Source: Torreya grandis (taxonomy: Eukaryota; Streptophyta; Pinopsida; Cupressales; Taxaceae). Taken from it: a stretch of DNA of 64,000 nucleotides. The position numbers and the translations under genes are program-made. Numbering within the stretch: the stretch's first letter is position 1; every line of letters starts with the position of its first letter. This document shows positions 23,638 to 36,432 of the stretch, piece after piece. Under the pieces are notes generated by a model, which saw only the letters and a list, made by a program, of their open reading frames with translations, made no database searches and had not been told where the DNA came from. The stretch spans positions 4,227,501 to 4,291,500 of the forward strand of contig JARHVA010000458.1 in assembly GCA_037957365.1 (NCBI GenBank), written 5' to 3'.

Positions 23638-25245
23638 GTTCAATCATTTTATTTTGCCTAAGTGCCATAAAGCAACAGATGCTGCCAAGCATCACTCTCT
23701 GGGTCCCTCTCTACTCCATCCCTAAAGAAAGCGAAAGGCACCTACCCCCAGAAGGAGAAGCAGAAGATGCCACGTATCTTCCTAGGAGCAGTGGAGGTCA
23801 CCACGTGTCAACCTCTGAGAAACCATCTTGAGCCCAATTGCCAAATAAAGATTATGGTGGGTCCCGAATGATTTTTCAAAGGGTCGAGGAAGCGTCGAGT
23901 GTCAACAAATGAAGACTGCGACATGCATCCATCCCTTCTTAAAGGTTGCTAAGGCAAGGAACGCAATGAGTTGTGTTAATAAAGCTGCAAAGTATTGAGG
24001 AAGCAGACTGTAACAGGTGTCAAAGGCAGAACGTTCCTGGGAAGAATATAAAGAGAAAGCGGAAGCGGCTAAGTATCATCCTCTAGTTCCTCCTAGACAA
24101 AAGGAGAGAGTTTTTCATAAATTGGCTAAGTGTCCTCTTCCATTTCAACAGAACAGAGTGCCCGTCCACCTGTTACAGCGAAAATGGATGGAAATTTGGT
24201 GAGTGTTACTCCGAGTAGATAGAACAGTGCATCGGGTAGATTTTTGGGACTCTCAAGCATTGAAAGAGCCATCTGTTTGTCCCCTAATAACAGAGGCAGA
24301 GTAGACAGTTGAGCAGCCAAACAGGGATGGAACAAATAATTTTTGGTGCAAAGAGAGGTACTAGACAGGGATTGCCATGCCGCAGTCAGGGCAGTTCTTG
24401 ATAAGACCATAATGCATCCAAGGCATTGAATGTACCATCTGATTTGTCCCTTGCGAGTGAGGGACAGAGTGGAATTGCACGGGAAAGAAAGTGATCAAAG
24501 GAGACATCCAAAGCTATATAAGCAAGATTGTAAAATCTAAAAAGGGGGGGGGAATTCTATAGTTTTAGACTTTTCAGAGTTTTGACCAATAATATCATTT
24601 GCTTTTGTTCCATTTTCCTGAGTTGAAAGGTTTATATGACTGTGTGTTTTTGCATCTTTTGCATGACTGGAAGATTCAATAAGAAGATTGAACACTATGC
24701 CCTTGTTGATGTTATCTATGTCAATTACAAAGTAGTTTATGCCGTAGATTTTCTAGTGTTGTGATTGGAAATGTTATTTGATTTTGTCTCATTTGTTTGA
24801 GTCTGAAGTTCTACATGATTGTGCGTGACTTCTGCGCCTCTTATGTGATTGGAGGATTCTAATAAGAAGATTGAACACTATGCCTTTGTTGACAATTCCT
24901 GTATCTCAGCAAAAGACTCCCCTGTTGTGAGCCTCTGTTTTTGTTATTCCAATCTTTTACATTGATCATGCACTTGTCTGCTCTTAAATGTAATTGACTC
25001 ATATAATAGTCTCGTTGTGCTCAAGTTAGGATTAAAATTACACTCAGGCGCATCGCCATAGTTAGGTTTTAATTCCTGCATTTTGCATTTCTATTTAGTC
25101 TCCTATCCCTTATCCCCAACACCTATAAAATAGAAGAGACCAGCTTCTTTAAAACCTAGAGGTTGTTTCAAGTTGCATTGTCCCACAACTTGAAACTTCC
25201 CATTGTTGATTGGTTAAGATCTAGCGCAATTTTATGCCATCCACA
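23638..25245 (+). repeat. 3' LTR of E3 (aligned part)
   Basis: Aligns end to end with 15650-17258 and ends ATCCACA. TATA-like tatataag at 24515-24522. The true left boundary may lie further upstream. Confidence 0.9.
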
Positions 25246-25401
25246 GTTTCTAGTCCACCCCAACTAGAACTATGGGTAAGGGAAGGTGTGCTCAAAGACG
25301 TGAGATGGGTAGCGACTTGCCCTATACCTATATATGAATTGAGACTGGACTAAGTGGGTAAACCTTATCCAAGGAAGGGGCTACTATGGATAAGAAAGCA
25401 T

Positions 25402-25404
<3 letters not shown>

Positions 25405-25457
<53 letters not shown>
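25405..25457. repeat. (TA)n microsatellite
   Basis: Uninterrupted TA run of 53 bases. Confidence 0.95.
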
Positions 25458-25460
<3 letters not shown>

Positions 25461-26361
25461 GATGTCTATACTCATAAAGTGGCTCAACCACTGACTCTAT
25501 ATATAGAATAAAACTACCACCCTATATCTATCTATATGGCGATGAGACTATCTAGAGTTTAGTTCTGCTCAGGAAGTTGAGGAACTTTCCCTATAGATCT
25601 AATACCTAGAATATAGATATGGCAAAAGGAAATCCCTATATATCTTTATGGTGAGGCCTATATATCTATCTAGGGCCCCTTATTTATACTCACCCCACCC
25701 CCATAGATAGGGGCAGATAGGATCCCTGACATCTAATCTATAAATAGATTATCAAATCTAATCTATATAATCCATATTAGCAACATGATATGAATATATG
25801 GCCCGCTATATCTAGTAATGAGATTTGTTTCCATCTTAGTGATGTGATACAAATTTGTGGTATTGAATGCCCACCAACTAGATGTAGATATATAGAAAGA
25901 AGTGAAGTGGGCCCTGCATATCTATATGGCATGAATAGATATATAGGGCCGAACCCCCTATCTATATATGGGGAATGTAATATCTGTTATGATCAACCCC
26001 ATATCTATATAGAGGGAAGTGATCAATAGGTGTTTAGCGAGATTGCCATATATAGATAGGGAACACATATTGAATAGAGGGGCCATGAACCCATATAGAT
26101 AAAAGGGCCAACTACAGTATGGTTCCTACTAGACTATAGAGCCTACCATGAAGTGAATTACTACATACTAATATTGATAATCAACTTATACTTTAGATCC
26201 TACCCCTTATAATGCCCTAAAGATATATATGGCTATATACTATTGCAGATCTCCAGATAGATATATAGGGCACGAATCAACTTCGTGAACAGATGCACAT
26301 CTAATGCCTAATATTTCTATCTATATATGGGTAAGGGGAAGGCCAGGTGAACCCGATAAAT

Positions 26362-26363
<2 letters not shown>

Positions 26364-26392
<29 letters not shown>
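26364..26392. repeat. (TA)n microsatellite
   Basis: Uninterrupted TA run of 29 bases. Confidence 0.95.
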
Positions 26393-26394
<2 letters not shown>

Positions 26395-26696
26395 GGCGTA
26401 GTTTGGTTTGTTCCCAAATAGATATATAGCCATTGAGGTGCTAGATAGATATATAGGCATTGAGGTGCCAGATAGATATATACGTGAAGAGGATAAAACC
26501 CCGTATAGATATATAAGGCCAATCCTAGATAGATATATAAGGCATAATAGATTAGCATTTATGAATAGCTTCGTTCCTCCCCTATATATAAATATGGGCT
26601 ATATTCCTTTTAGATTAGCCTTTAAGTTGAGCCTCGCTCCTTGCTTATATAGTGGGGGATAATCTAATAATAGACTATTCTATTTTAGATAAGCCC

Positions 26697-26762
<66 letters not shown>

Positions 26763-26809
26763 CATACATACATACATACATACATACATACATACATACA
26801 TACATACAT
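26697..26809. repeat. Compound (TAGA)n-(TACA)n microsatellite
   Basis: Sixteen TAGA units pass directly into twelve TACA units. This is a clean compound tetranucleotide array. Confidence 0.95.
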
Positions 26810-29800
26810 GAGCCACTTCATTCCTCAGATGCATAAATAAGGGCTTGATTATAGATAGATTTACTGAGTTAAGAGTGGGAATGGGAATTATGGTAGAATG
26901 GATGCACCATTCATATCACGTATGTAATCAACCTAGAATATAAATGACCTTTAGTCTAGTGAGTACTCGGATGCAGAGGAGCTATAGATTAGATAGTCGT
27001 GTAGGTCAACCTATATAGATATGGGGTACTAGTTTTATATGTGTGTGTGTGTGTGGCCAAATGCAGAGCTAAATTATGTAGTCAAATCCCCTTCAGTCTA
27101 GTCGATCGAGTGCCAACTATAAATGAGTTGTTAGAGGCCCGTATAGAACTATAGGGTGTCGATAATGCCCATCTATAAAGTTTTGGGTGGGTGCCATAGA
27201 GAACTATAGGGTAGGGTGCCAACTCGCCCTCTCCCCTAGCTATAAGCAGAGTAGGGGTAGGGTACATAATCACCCCTATGGGCTAGTCATCAAGAATAAA
27301 AGCACCTCAATAATCAGATTCTTTTTGAGAAGCTCTTATCTGAGGAGCTCCTTAACATAGATATATGGAATACTCGTATGACATATATAGACTAGATTGA
27401 TGGAATACTCATGACATAAATAGACTAGATAGATGAAATACAAGTATCATATCTATCTAGGGGGGTGGGGCAATATAGAGTTATTTTTGGCCCCCCTATA
27501 TCCCGATAGATGGATGACTAGTCATGGGATGATTGGTCGTGGTTGAGTGCTCTCCTCTCCCTTTGGTCAAGCCCCTTGATATAGAGTTTTTTTTGCTACA
27601 GCCTATCTATATAGATGGGGACACCCAAAGGTCGTGTCATTTGTTCCCTTGTCCATATATGGTGCATTGAGACCATAGCATGTTACACGCCTTTCTCCAT
27701 TGTCACCCACCCAAAAGATTCACTCATTCCATAATGTTATCACACAAGATAAGCACATCACCTTCTTGATAAATCGAAGTTCTCTCCTAGTCAATTGTCC
27801 ACCCAGTGAAGTGAAAACATAACAATGGAATGCCATGACAAGCACACATTGCTTGCTTGCACTAATAGTAGCTTACACTAACACTAATAGATCTAGTGTG
27901 CATATTGCTCGTTCATGAGGAAAGAGAGACAAGGTTTAGATTTGAAAGTTACCACTTGTAGCATGGAAGTTGACCACCCAATAACTCTCTAGGAATAATG
28001 GGAAAAAGGATACCCTGATAACCAAAACCATAGGGGGTTGTATCGATGAGATCCAATGGTGAAAAGCTAGATTTTCTAGAAGAAAACCATGGTTGGAAGT
28101 CTGAGGACCTTTATTACTAGAAGTTAGCACTTCATGCCCCCCAAATAGATATATAGGCTATTGCCATATATTTATAGGGGGTTTTCATAGAAAGGGGCAA
28201 GGCCCTCACCATATACCATATATACATGGCTCAACAAGTTCCCATATCCCATATTTATATAGGGTCGTTTCCATATAGATCATATCCATAAGGGAGGGAG
28301 GGGAGGTGGCTTTTCATAGATAGGGGCCCTCCCTCCCCCTCCTCGACTTCGGTTAATTTGGCCTTATTCAGACCTATTTTGGCCCCATCTATCTGCCCAT
28401 CCCATTCCATCCCATCTATATAGATGCGGGGATGCGAGATGCAAATAGTCCGCTATATATAGAATTCTCTCCTGTCAACCCATGTATATAGGGGCAGGGG
28501 AGCACCGATTGCTAACTATAGATGCCCCATATATAGATAGGAGGATGGGCAAAAAAACTAAAACATCTATATAATCAATCTCCCTCTAATCAAGATAGCT
28601 AGATTGCTAGATAGCTTTATAGGGTAGGCATGGATATATACGTAATAATCCATATTGAACTTATCTACATTAGAATGCCATATCTACATTGGAATTTATG
28701 GCTATATCTATATAGATCTTATCCACATTGGCTAGATAGATATATAGGCTGCATTGGGAGTTGGGACCCCAAGGTTGGAGGGCATCAGAGGTAGGGGTCT
28801 CGACTTCCTGACCATAGCAATATCTAATATTTAGTCCCCAAAGTATAGATAGTTCCATTAGCATGATCCATATAGATCTATAGGGGGCCATCCTCGAAAT
28901 CAAATATATATATATATGAATGGGGGAGAACCCCTCTATATATGGCAGTTGGGATCAAAGCAAGAGGGAGAGAGATATGGATGGGCCATATAGATGGGAT
29001 GGGCCACACCACAACATTCTAAGATCAGATCAAACCCTTACCCAACCCAAGTACATTAGCATTGGCATTGACATTGACATTGGGGTTGAGCACCAAGTCA
29101 TATCATCCATCAATCAATATATAGATAGGGGGCTAACTATACAATAGTTACTTTGTTCCCCAGATAGATATATAGGGGAGGGGTTCCATATAGAACTATA
29201 GGGGAGCATAGCATAAATACCTTGGCCCTAGCCCTGTCTATCGCAAAGTTCCTAGAGTATAGCCTAAATAGGAAGGAAGAAAGGGAAGGATACCAATCAT
29301 CTGCATAGCTTGATGCCATATATAGATAGGGTTGAGGGCCTACTGTGTGTAGTATATAATAGAATATTTGGGGTCATGGGAGGAGGATCCATATCATATA
29401 GATTCCTAAAGGGCTCATATAAGCATAGACCACCAACAACATAAATGAACCATATATAGATGGGGGCCCTTTTCGATATATAGGTCTCTCCTATTGGCCC
29501 ATATGGCCCCACTATATTTATCTCATAGTGAATAATATATTCTCTTAACCTTAGCAAAGACTAGGGCAGCCCCCTATATAGATGGACCCATATCCCATCT
29601 ACCCATCAATAGAGACATGGGCCTCTCCTTATATATACCTTATCTATATTTATCTAGGGTGGGCCCCCAATATTGATAGTTTTTTAGCCTCCCCCTCATA
29701 TATCTTATCTTATCTTGTTTCTCTGGGGGTAGGGCCCCCTCTGGGACAGACCCAAGAGCATGGACATCTCGCATCTCAAAAGACATAGAAAGTAGAGTAG

Positions 29801-30044
29801 CCTGCCTCTTAGGAGCGCAATTAAGCTCTTATCCACTAGTCACAACAAAAACCTCTTAGCCATAAGAGACATAAGGAGATAATACTTAACTCTTAGACAC
29901 AAAATCAAAAAATCTCCACAAAATTAGTCAATAAGGTGAATAGGGCCTTCCCCTACTATCTATAGGGAGCTCGAAGCATCCATGAGCAATAGATCATCCA
30001 TCTATCTAGAGGAGCCAACTGTAGGGGCGATAGGTGGGAAATAT

Positions 30045-30046
<2 letters not shown>

Positions 30047-30089
<43 letters not shown>
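30047..30089. repeat. (GT)n microsatellite
   Basis: Uninterrupted GT run of 43 bases. Confidence 0.95.
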
Positions 30090-30090
<1 letters not shown>

Positions 30091-30967
30091 TGAAGTCTTG
30101 CTATTTAGGAGAAGTAATAACACACTCGGTACCTTTCCCTTTTCGATTATAGGGAACACAGTCAAATATTTCTCTCAACCGGTCGGGAGGCCCCGTCTAT
30201 ATAGAAGAGCGAACACAGGGGAGACGATTGGAGTCAAGGAACATGCACCACTAGATTGTTAGTTCCTTTTGATAGTTGGGAGGCCCTGGTGGGTTGCGAG
30301 TTTCTCAATAGTTATTTATTCTTCCAAGCATCTAACTAACAACCTAATGAGACACCTCTGCCTTTCAGGTTGGGTTGACTTGGGTTGGTGGCCCCGCTGA
30401 CGACTTACTATCCACTATATAACCATCCTAGGCTTTTTCTATAGTATATACAAGAGGTGGGGCCCCTTTCTCTCTTCTCTATATATGGTGATAGATTGAG
30501 GAGCCCTAAACTATCTAAACTATAACTGTCAGCACAAGGGGCCATATATAGATAGGGGCCCTCGACCTTCCGAGAGAACTCTAGATGGTCGATTGCATCT
30601 ATCTATAACCTATAAATAGTTAGTTGGGCCCCTATCTATGGGGTTGGGGTCATCTATCTGTTCATCAGATGAGGTCGTGTTGGTGACAAAGCCAACGAAA
30701 TAGATAGACATATATATATTATCCTATCACTCACCTTGACTAGTTAAGTTACTAGTTTGAGACAGTCGCCCTAGAGCACTCCTCTATACTATAGGCTTTA
30801 TATAGTCGGTGACCTTGATCGAGTAAATAAAATGCCCTCGACCCATATCCATATTTATAGAGGCCAAAAATACTCTATCTTAGGGGGTTGAGTGCCTATA
30901 TCTATATATGGTCGTTAGCCTATATAAATATAGGGCCCTTACATCAGCATGAGTGAGGCATATATCT

Positions 30968-31011
30968 ATTATATACATGATACATGGTATCAGTTGTATC
31001 ATGTATATAAT
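30968..31011. repeat. Perfect 17-bp hairpin with 10-base loop
   Basis: Arms attatatacatgataca (30968-30984) and its exact complement (30995-31011) around the loop tggtatcagt. It could be a cruciform-prone site or the core of a tiny inverted-repeat element. Confidence 0.8.
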
Positions 31012-31978
31012 AATAAATGATTGTATGTACCAATAGGTTGAGTTCTCTCCCTCCCCTATAGATACAGGTAGGCATTTCTTTATGCTTTATGCTCCCTATA
31101 TATAGATATGGCACTAGGACGAGGTTCTTGCTCTATCTATCACCTATCAATTTTTGGGGCGTCCTTTAGACCCTCAATTTGCATACCAATACAACCACTA
31201 CCTCTTTGGAATATAAACATGTTTGAGAGCTCTTATATATCTATCTATAACTCGTTATTCCAACTTTTTTTCATGTGAGCCTTTTGGAAGCTAGGGAGCT
31301 ATATAGATAGATAGATAGATTGTGGAGGTTGTTGCCATAGTTTAGATAATTCAAGGGAGCATAAATGTAACTAAGTCCCAACATAAATCCGACCAATAGT
31401 CGCTCTTGATGGATCGAGTGTCGCTTAGAGATAGGGGTCATTTCATCGGCTAGGTCATTGGGGGAGTGGGCCCTAACCCCCTATGTATTCACTACACTGG
31501 GCAACATAAAGTGCCATGGATTGCTTTGACTTTTGGGCCTCTGCTTGAAGATCGCTACTATGGAATGAAGGTAAGATAAAGATAAAATAGAATGAAGGTA
31601 AACTTCATTCCCTCGTGAATGTCATTTATTCGCTTGAATGAGATGGAACCAAGTCAATGAACATTGTTCCATTCCCTCATGAATGCCATTTATTTTTATT
31701 CACTTGAATGAGATGGGATAAGTATTTATTTCTTCCTACCACCACACTAAGGTACAATGTGAGAGTAACATGAATAACTCTTCTCCCTTTGGTTGAGTGT
31801 TCTCTTACACTCACTCAAGCCCTCCTATCACATACATAATATAGTTCGCTTACGCTCCCTCGACCTATTGATAATAAGAGTGCATAAATGCTATCTTTAT
31901 TTCCCTCGAGTCGATTCCCATATAGAGACAAGAGCAAGTAGAGGCCTTATATGCCCAAGCAAGCTAGTGGAGGGGACT

Positions 31979-31981
<3 letters not shown>

Positions 31982-32042
<61 letters not shown>
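31982..32042. repeat. (AT)n microsatellite
   Basis: Uninterrupted AT run of 61 bases, the longest dinucleotide array in the window. Confidence 0.95.
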
Positions 32043-32044
<2 letters not shown>

Positions 32045-32385
32045 CCCTTGGCCTCCCGGGCAAAGGTATATAAGGTGCGAGGGGCCCCATATCTCATATC
32101 TAGATAGTGGCCCTCTAGATAGATAGGGATGGCTGAGTGTTGTCTCATGTTTGTTTTTTGTCGGAGCACCCACTATATCAAATTGAGGTCCCTATTGATA
32201 GAACTAAATTATGTATAGTGTAAGCAACGAGTGGATTGAAACACCTATAGCCACCTCGATCCATGGGAAATGTTACCAATTAGCCATAGCCCTATACTTA
32301 TATATATCACCAGCACCAGCTCGCCTCCATTCTAGATTAAGGGGGTGGGGTGAATGATTGCTTGGATTGATTCCCTCTCCTGACT

Positions 32386-32736
32386 GAATCAAATTATTCA
32401 CAACATGATGGGAAGGGATCAAAACATTAGAAGGTGATTCTAGTTTGAATTCCCCATTGTCCAGTTAGTCAATTATAGTTGTAGTCATATCTGGTTAGTC
32501 CAGTTAGTTAGAGTTAGTCAATTAGTTATTCAGTCAGTCAATAGGTAGGGGAGGGGTGTCGAATCGAATTATTCAGAACATGATGGGAAAGGACCAAAAC
32601 ATTAGAAGGCGATTATAGTTTGAATTCCCCATTGTCCAGTTAGTCAATTATAGTTGTAGTCATATCTGGTTAGTCCAATTAGTTAGAGTTAGTCAATTAG
32701 TTATTCAGTCAATTAGTAGCTAGGGGAGGGGTGTAG
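32386..32736. repeat. 175-bp tandem duplication
   Basis: Unit 1 starts gaatcaaattattca (32386) and unit 2 gaatcgaattattca (32561). The units are highly similar and carry internal agttagtc words. Confidence 0.9.
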
Positions 32737-32927
32737 AATCTTTCCTATTCTTGCAGTTCAATCAACATTGATTTCCCATTTCTCTGCGGGGGCATTCATG
32801 CATAGAGATGCAAGAGCCAAGGAGGATTCTCCTCTGCCCAGATAAATATATAGGCCTTCTTATCCTCTACCTAGACAAATATATAGGCCTTTTTATCCTT
32901 TGATCATTGTCCCCTCGGCTCCCCGCC

Positions 32928-32928
<1 letters not shown>

Positions 32929-32989
<61 letters not shown>
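32929..32989. repeat. Compound (CT)n-(TA)n microsatellite
   Basis: A CT run of about 26 bases changes into a TA run of about 35 bases. Confidence 0.95.
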
Positions 32990-32991
<2 letters not shown>

Positions 32992-33054
32992 GATTTGGCA
33001 TTGTCGATCGCCTCCCCTCTGTGCCCTCCCCCAACTACCCCCCTTCACCCTCTA

Positions 33055-33057
<3 letters not shown>

Positions 33058-33095
<38 letters not shown>
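33058..33095. repeat. (TG)n microsatellite
   Basis: Uninterrupted TG run of 38 bases. Confidence 0.95.
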
Positions 33096-33096
<1 letters not shown>

Positions 33097-33575
33097 AGAT
33101 GGGACTAGGCATTAGGGGGTACTATAGATATTAGCACTTGACCATAGAGTTTCGTGCTCTACTATCTAGTGGAGGATATCACTCGACTAGATATAGAGAG
33201 GATAACACTCTTCTCTTCCTACTGAATCCTTCATTGACACTTCCATATAGATATATAGGCCTTTATGGGCACTCTAAACCCCCAATCCATAGTATAGTAT
33301 AGTATAGTATAGTATAGGATTGTTCGATATAGACCCATATAGAGTTGGTGATATAGACCCATATAGATTTGGTGATATAGACTCATATCTATCTAGATGG
33401 TGGTATAGACCCATATCTATCTAGATGGTAGAGAACTAGTATCGTTCGATATAGATTTAAAAATTACTCTCCAAGTCCCCTTTATCAAGTCATGAGCCTA
33501 TTCTCTCCAACTTTGGACAAGTTGAATAGACGTTGGAATCTGAATTCCTCACCCAAGACCTAGCTTGCCGAACTT

Positions 33576-33770
33576 AACATAATTTGGAATGTTAAGCTCG
33601 ACCCCAACCTCACTCACTTTCTTTGGTTCTTTTTCATTAGGGTCTTCTCCTTTGGGAGCGCCTTCTACATATTGGAATTGCTCAACCCAAGTGCCCTACT
33701 TGTTCTAGAAAGAGTCCTTTAAACACATATTTTACACTTGCCCCAAAGCTCAATCTATTTGGCATGGATT
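33576..33770 (+). pseudogene. LINE-type zinc-binding (zf-RVT) remnant
   Basis: Across two or three frames the sequence reads NIIWNVKLDP...HFLWFFF, then LLWERLLHIGIAQ, CPTC, KESFKHIFYTC and SIWHGF. Trp-Lys-Leu near the start, a CxxC pair, HxxxxC and a final IW are the pattern of the zinc-binding region at the C-terminus of plant LINE reverse transcriptases (zf-RVT family). At least two frameshifts separate the parts. No RT palm or endonuclease was found upstream, where the TA-rich tract begins. Confidence 0.6.
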
Positions 33771-35150
33771 CATACCCTATTTAGCGCTTCCACCAAGGAC
33801 CATTCTCTTGGTGAATGGCCTTCTTTGGGGATGATGCTTAGTGACCAACACATATAGCATTTCTATGGAATTTCTTCAGGGTTATCATATTATTTTAATT
33901 ATGGAAAGCTAGGAATTCAACTCTATTTAACAATAAAAAAGCATCATCTCTTTTTTTGTTAATGACAAAGTGATTGTTATCTCTTCAGCTTTTATGTAGA
34001 TATAAGCTCAAACATATAAGGTGGCTTTTGAATTCCAACTGTTGCAAGAGTTTCTCAACAACTGAAGGAGTGCTCCTTATGCTATGAGTTGCATCCCCCG
34101 GACCATCCAACAGATGGATCTCCTCCCCTAGTGCCTCGTCGTCGACAATGTCACTTGTGTAGTCACAACCACTTCTCCACCTCTCCTCCTCATCAAGGGG
34201 GGTGGAGTCCACAACTATCTCATGGAAGTTCACAATTGTCTCATGGAAAATCTGTGATTGGCTCATCCCAATGGAGCTCACCTATACAAGGAAGTGGTCT
34301 AGTTGGCAGTGTTGTTTAGCCACCCTGGTTGGGGCATTACTATTTCTTTGAATCCCCAAACCCTATTCAAGACAGTGGGGTGGCACCTAATCCTCCTCCA
34401 ACTGAGCCTTCTTCTTGGAGTGCCCAACCTCCCAAGGATGATCTACCACGTCCTTATGGGGCTATAGCCTAGACCTAGTTATTTGCAATATGTTAAGATG
34501 ATGTTTTAAGTTGCCTTGGTTTCTCATCGTCATGCCTTGCCGACTTTTATGTTGATTTGAGCTAGTTTATTTTATTTGGCATGTAAAGTGGGTCGTGAAT
34601 CTCTACCGGCCACCTTGTTATTGTGACCATCTTGTAGTGGTATTTCTATTATTGATGCATTCCAATAGTACATTTGCAATAGTATTGAACCGTTGTCAAA
34701 AGAATATCAGGGTGATTGTTTAATAAAGCCTAGGGTGAATATGAAAAAGTTAATGACAACTAAATTATAATACAATTGAAGATAATTCGTCAACACTGAA
34801 GAAACATTACACGCTGCCCTTACCACATTTTATGGGTAAGTATCTTCAATATGAACCTCAGCACAAAATGGGTCAATAGATGGTGAGTACACATTGAACC
34901 TTGGCAAAAAGTTAAAATATGAATGCAATGACAAACTGTTTCCATAACATTTAGTTTATGTTTGCACAACAGTTGATTATTGAGTCCATATTTTACAAGC
35001 GTTAATCCATTCCATGCACAAGTCCATGTAACAATTGATAAAATTGTAGCAAAAATTTATCAAAACAAGCTAAGCAACTTTAATAATAAATCAACAATCA
35101 ACCAATCGATTTTGTATCCCATGTGCAACTATTACAATATTAAAGTTGCT

Positions 35151-35355
35151 TATGACTGTATACTAATAACCCTCAATAAAGACTCGCTTATTGAGCACCA
35201 TGCTTAATAATTTACTCTTAATCATCTATTACATGGGATATAAAGACTACTAACCCTTAAGTAAATTATTAAGTTTCTTGTGACTGTTATACTAATAACC
35301 TTCAAGAAAGACTAGATTATTGAGCAACATACTTAATAATTTACTCTTAGTTTCA
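35151..35355. repeat. Diverged direct repeat of about 75 bp
   Basis: atactaataacc followed by a 'gcttaataatttactctta'-like end occurs at 35159-35222 and again at 35290-35352, with about 15 differences. Confidence 0.65.
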
Positions 35356-35785
35356 TCTATAACCAAATAATATAAGCTCCACAAACATGCATGAACTTGT
35401 TCCAAGCAGATTTTTAAAAAAAGGCACAAACTAGCTTTGGGCAAAAGAAAGATATACACTTAACTTGTAAATCTAAGCTTAGACATTTAGACTTAGAAAT
35501 TGTTTAAAATAATTGTATGGCATCATTTATTAAAACATGTTCAAAATAACTAGCGTCACTTATTAAAAAATGTTCAAAACATTTGTGTAATTAAATGGCA
35601 TCACTTGTACAACATGCTCAAAACACTTGCGTTATGGGCGCAATAATATTCACCCCTATTTATGGAATTTACCACCTCCGCTTCTTATTTCGGGCCTCCT
35701 TGTATATACCATTACTCTATTTTTTTAATATATCAACTAAAAACTATGAAAAAAATAGCCCACAAATTTGATCATGTGTTATTTA

Positions 35786-36432
35786 CCACATCCTAGGGTG
35801 CCACCCTTGCCAACAATAGAATACAAGAGTTTTTCATTGCATTACCTGATTGTCCAGTCATTAACACACTAGATAAAAGCATCCTGGAAACCTGCTATAT
35901 AGTTATGGGAACTTCATTTAAATTAGAACGCTTATTTGCTTGTGTATACTAGAATATTACATGCAGAGTATTGATACATTTGAAAGATAATTTACTCTAG
36001 CAAAGAAAACAGAATGTAAAATTCATTGTTCGAAGGGCAAATATAATTGGTCATCAGGGTCAAATATGATGGCCATCATGATATGTGGCCATACATAAGT
36101 TTAGAAACTATAAATAAAAAAATACCCCTTGTACTCACTCACATTCTATTACCCTATCCGAGGGTGCCACCCTTGTGACAATAATGCTGTAGCAGTAAGA
36201 GAGTCGTTTTCTTGCAGAATCTGATTGACTGGTCTTTAACCCATATATTACTCTATAAAGTATCGTGGAATTCCAAGTTATGGGAACTTTATCTAAATTA
36301 TAAAAAAGCTTATTTGCTTCTGTATGCTAAAATATTACAGGCACAATATCGATACATTTGAAAGCTAGTTCGTCTACCAAAGAAAGCAGAATGTAAAAGT
36401 ATTGTTCAAAGTCTAATATAAGTGTTCATCAT
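35786..36432. repeat. Diverged tandem duplication, period about 370 bp
   Basis: Shared landmarks in the same order: gagggtgccaccctt / tagggtgccaccctt, ttatgggaact, gcttatttgctt, atattaca, gatacatttgaaag, agaatgtaaaa. Differences are spread throughout, so the duplication is old. Confidence 0.7.

Larger units (their letters stand above)
15281..25245 (+). mobile_element. Large LTR element E3 without recognisable gag-pol
   Basis: Direct repeats of 1609 and 1608 bp (15650-17258 and 23638-25245) bracket a 6.4-kb interior. The 5' LTR ends ...CATCAATA, against CATCCACA in the 3' copy. It is followed by GTTTT and a primer-like TGGCACGCCCAGTGGGAC. A 250-bp sample of the LTRs differs at about 17 positions (near 7%). 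The interior carries two decayed ORFs (17358-18755 and 19195-22997) in which I can find no CCHC knuckle, protease, RT, RNase H or integrase. The left boundary is abnormal: a 383-bp inverted copy of the LTR 3' end begins at 15281 with TGTTGATGGC. Flanking pentamers (caatc, gtttc) do not match. E3 interrupts the TA-rich tract. Confidence 0.85.
25246..33470. repeat. TA-rich 'tatagata' tract with microsatellites
   Basis: About 8.2 kb dominated by recurring words in both orientations: tagatatatagg (for example 25937, 26259, 26441, 28147, 28737, 29163, 33247), ccatatatagatagggg and cctatatatctatct. They are often flanked by ggcc or gggg and separated by unrelated sequence. Pure microsatellites are embedded, including a (TATAG)n run at 33291-33315. 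A 500-bp island of ordinary complexity lies at about 27640-28140. No frame here is believable as protein: the long ORFs are translated dinucleotide repeats. It may be the product of repeated microsatellite birth and decay. Confidence 0.6.

Noticed and set aside
31897..33134. Long frames reading IYIYIY, LSLSLS or CVCVCV
   Set aside because: They are translations of dinucleotide microsatellites, with no start or domain support.
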